Source: Dermacentor variabilis
Lineage: Eukaryota; Arthropoda; Arachnida; Ixodida; Ixodidae
Reading direction: 5' to 3'
DNA length: 64,000 nt
Assembly: GCF_050947875.1 (NCBI RefSeq)
Contig: NW_027460291.1
Location: 24,031,868 to 24,095,867 of the forward strand
Made by a program: the position numbers and the translations under genes
Notes under the pieces: generated by a model
Told to the model about the DNA's origin: nothing
What the model saw: the letters and a program-made list of their open reading frames with translations, nothing else
Database searches by the model: none
Shown here: in pieces, positions 62,501 to 64,000 of the stretch
How the letters are laid out: each line of letters begins with the position of its first letter
Numbering within the stretch: the stretch's first letter is position 1

Positions 62501-64000
62501 GTGGACTGTGCCGGTCCTCAATGAACCTCTTTGATGCCAACACTTTAGCGAGCTACGCCATAAATGCATTGGGTATCCGACACTCTGTCGGTGCTGGTCT
62601 TCATTAAAGCACTTTGAGCCTACTTAGGTCACTGGGTGTGTGCCAGTAGGTGACTGCCTCTCTTCCATGTACGTCTTTCACGTCATCCTGGGTAACTAGG
62701 TATGTGCCACTGGGAGTGTGCCGTTCCACGATTACTAAAACGATCCCTTAAACTTAACTTATGCCGGCTGGAATCGATCCCACGCCACAAGGATTCCACA
62801 ACCTCAGAAAACTGGCGCATTAGCAGGCAGCGCCACATATGCATGTGGAATGTGCCGGTCCTCAATGAACCTCTTTGATGCCAACACTTTAGCGAGCTAC
62901 GCCATAAATGCATTGGGTATGTGATACTCTGTCTGTGCTGGTCTTCAATAAAGCACTGTGAGCCTACTTAGGTCACTGGGTGTGTGCCAGTAGGTGACTG
63001 CCTCTCTTCCATGCACGTCTTTCACGTCATCTTGGGTAACTAGGTATGTGCCACTGGGAGTGTGCCGATCCACGATGACTAAAACGATCCCTTAAAGTTA
63101 ACTTATGCTGGCTGGAATCAATCCCACGCCACAAAGATTCCTCAACCTCAGAAAACTGGCGCATTAGCAGGCTGCGCCACATATGCATGTGGAATGTGCC
63201 GGTCCTCAAGGAACCTCTTTGATGCCAACACTATAGCGAGCTACGCCATAAATGCATTGGGTATGTGATACTCTGTCGGTGCTGCTCTTCAATAAAGCAT
63301 TTTGAGCCTACTTAGGTCAATGGGTGTGTGCCAGTAGGTGAGTGCTTCTCTTCCATGTACGTCTTTCACGTCATCTTGGGTAACTAGGTATGTGCCACTG
63401 GGAGTGTGCCGATCCACGATGACTAAAACGATCCCTTGAACTTAACATATGCCGGCTGGAATCGATCCCACGCCACAAGGATTCCTCAACCTCAGAAGAC
63501 TGGCGCATTAGGAGGCTGCGCCACATATGCATGTGGAATGTGCCGGTCCTCAATGAACCTCCTAGATGCCAACACTTTAGCGAGCTACGCCATAAATGCA
63601 TTGGGTATCCGATACTCTGTCGGTGCTGGTCTTCAATAAAGCACTTTGAGCCTTCTTAGGTCACTGGGTATGTGCCAGTAGGTGAGTGCCTCTCTTCCAT
63701 GTACGTCTTTCACGTCATCTTGGGTAACTAGGTATGTGCCACTGGGAGTCTCCCAATCCACGATGACTAAAACGATCCCTTAAACTTAACTTAAGTTGGC
63801 TGGAATCCATCCCAGGCCACAAGGATTCCTCAACCTCAGAAAACTGGCGCATGAGCAGGCTGCGCCACATATGCATGTGGAATGTGCCGGTCCTCAATGA
63901 ACCTCTTTGATGCCAACACTTTAGCGAGCTACGCCATAAATGCATTGGGTATGCGACACTCTGTCGGTGCTGGTCTTCAATAAAGCGCTTTGAGCCTACT

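Larger units (their letters stand above)
58623..64000 (+). repeat. Satellite array 4, about sixteen monomers, running to the window edge
   Basis: Units start at about 58904, 59248, 59592, 59936, 60280, 60624, 60968, 61312, 61651, 61995, 62339, 62683, 63027, 63371 and 63715. A four-monomer duplication is visible: units at 59248 and 59592 recur at 60624 and 60968 (offset 1376), and GTAGGCTGCGCCACATATGC at 59,044 recurs at 60,420. The monomer near 61,725 has the same 6-bp deletion as those at 22,500, 24,216, 33,165 and 37,978. The array continues beyond the window. Confidence 0.95.

Overview
The window is almost entirely one satellite DNA array interrupted by three non-LTR retrotransposons (LINEs). 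It is eukaryotic and most probably from a hard tick (Ixodida) or a close relative. That assignment is inference. It rests on the RTE-type LINE with a GGCTGATGATGATGA tail and the second LINE with an AGTTG-repeat tail, both of which I associate with tick genomes. No host protein-coding gene, CRISPR array or bacterial feature is visible.

Layout: (1) 1-44,384 is an uninterrupted head-to-tail array of a ~344-bp monomer (about 129 copies), all in one orientation, with nested higher-order duplications of 1, 2, 3, 4, 5, 7 and 14 monomers. (2) 44,385-49,857 is a near full-length minus-strand LINE: ORF1 with three CCHC knuckles, and ORF2 with APE endonuclease, RT, RNase H and a CCHC-type C-terminus. 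Frameshifts, a nonsense codon and a 47-bp nested RTE fragment inactivate it. (3) 49,908-51,683 is about five monomers. (4) 51,684-53,518 is a 5'-truncated plus-strand LINE (end of RT, RNase H, zinc motif). (5) 53,519-55,676 is about six monomers. (6) 55,677-58,622 is a near full-length plus-strand RTE-type LINE with one internal stop codon and a 65-bp inverted repeat at its 5' end. (7) 58,623-64,000 is about sixteen monomers. With the three LINEs removed the satellite is continuous, so each LINE landed inside an existing monomer.

The monomer has internal structure. Read on the minus strand it carries a good match to a Pol III A box, a B box 55 nt downstream and a T4 run, so it looks tRNA/SINE-derived. 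The ~76-residue minus-strand frame in most monomers is probably a by-product of repetition. The points most worth checking are the two palindromic LINE 5' junctions (one made from target DNA, one from the element's own 5' end), the 47-bp LINE insertion with a perfect 12-bp target duplication, the tRNA-like core of the satellite, and the mosaic 14-monomer duplication with a conversion-like patch.
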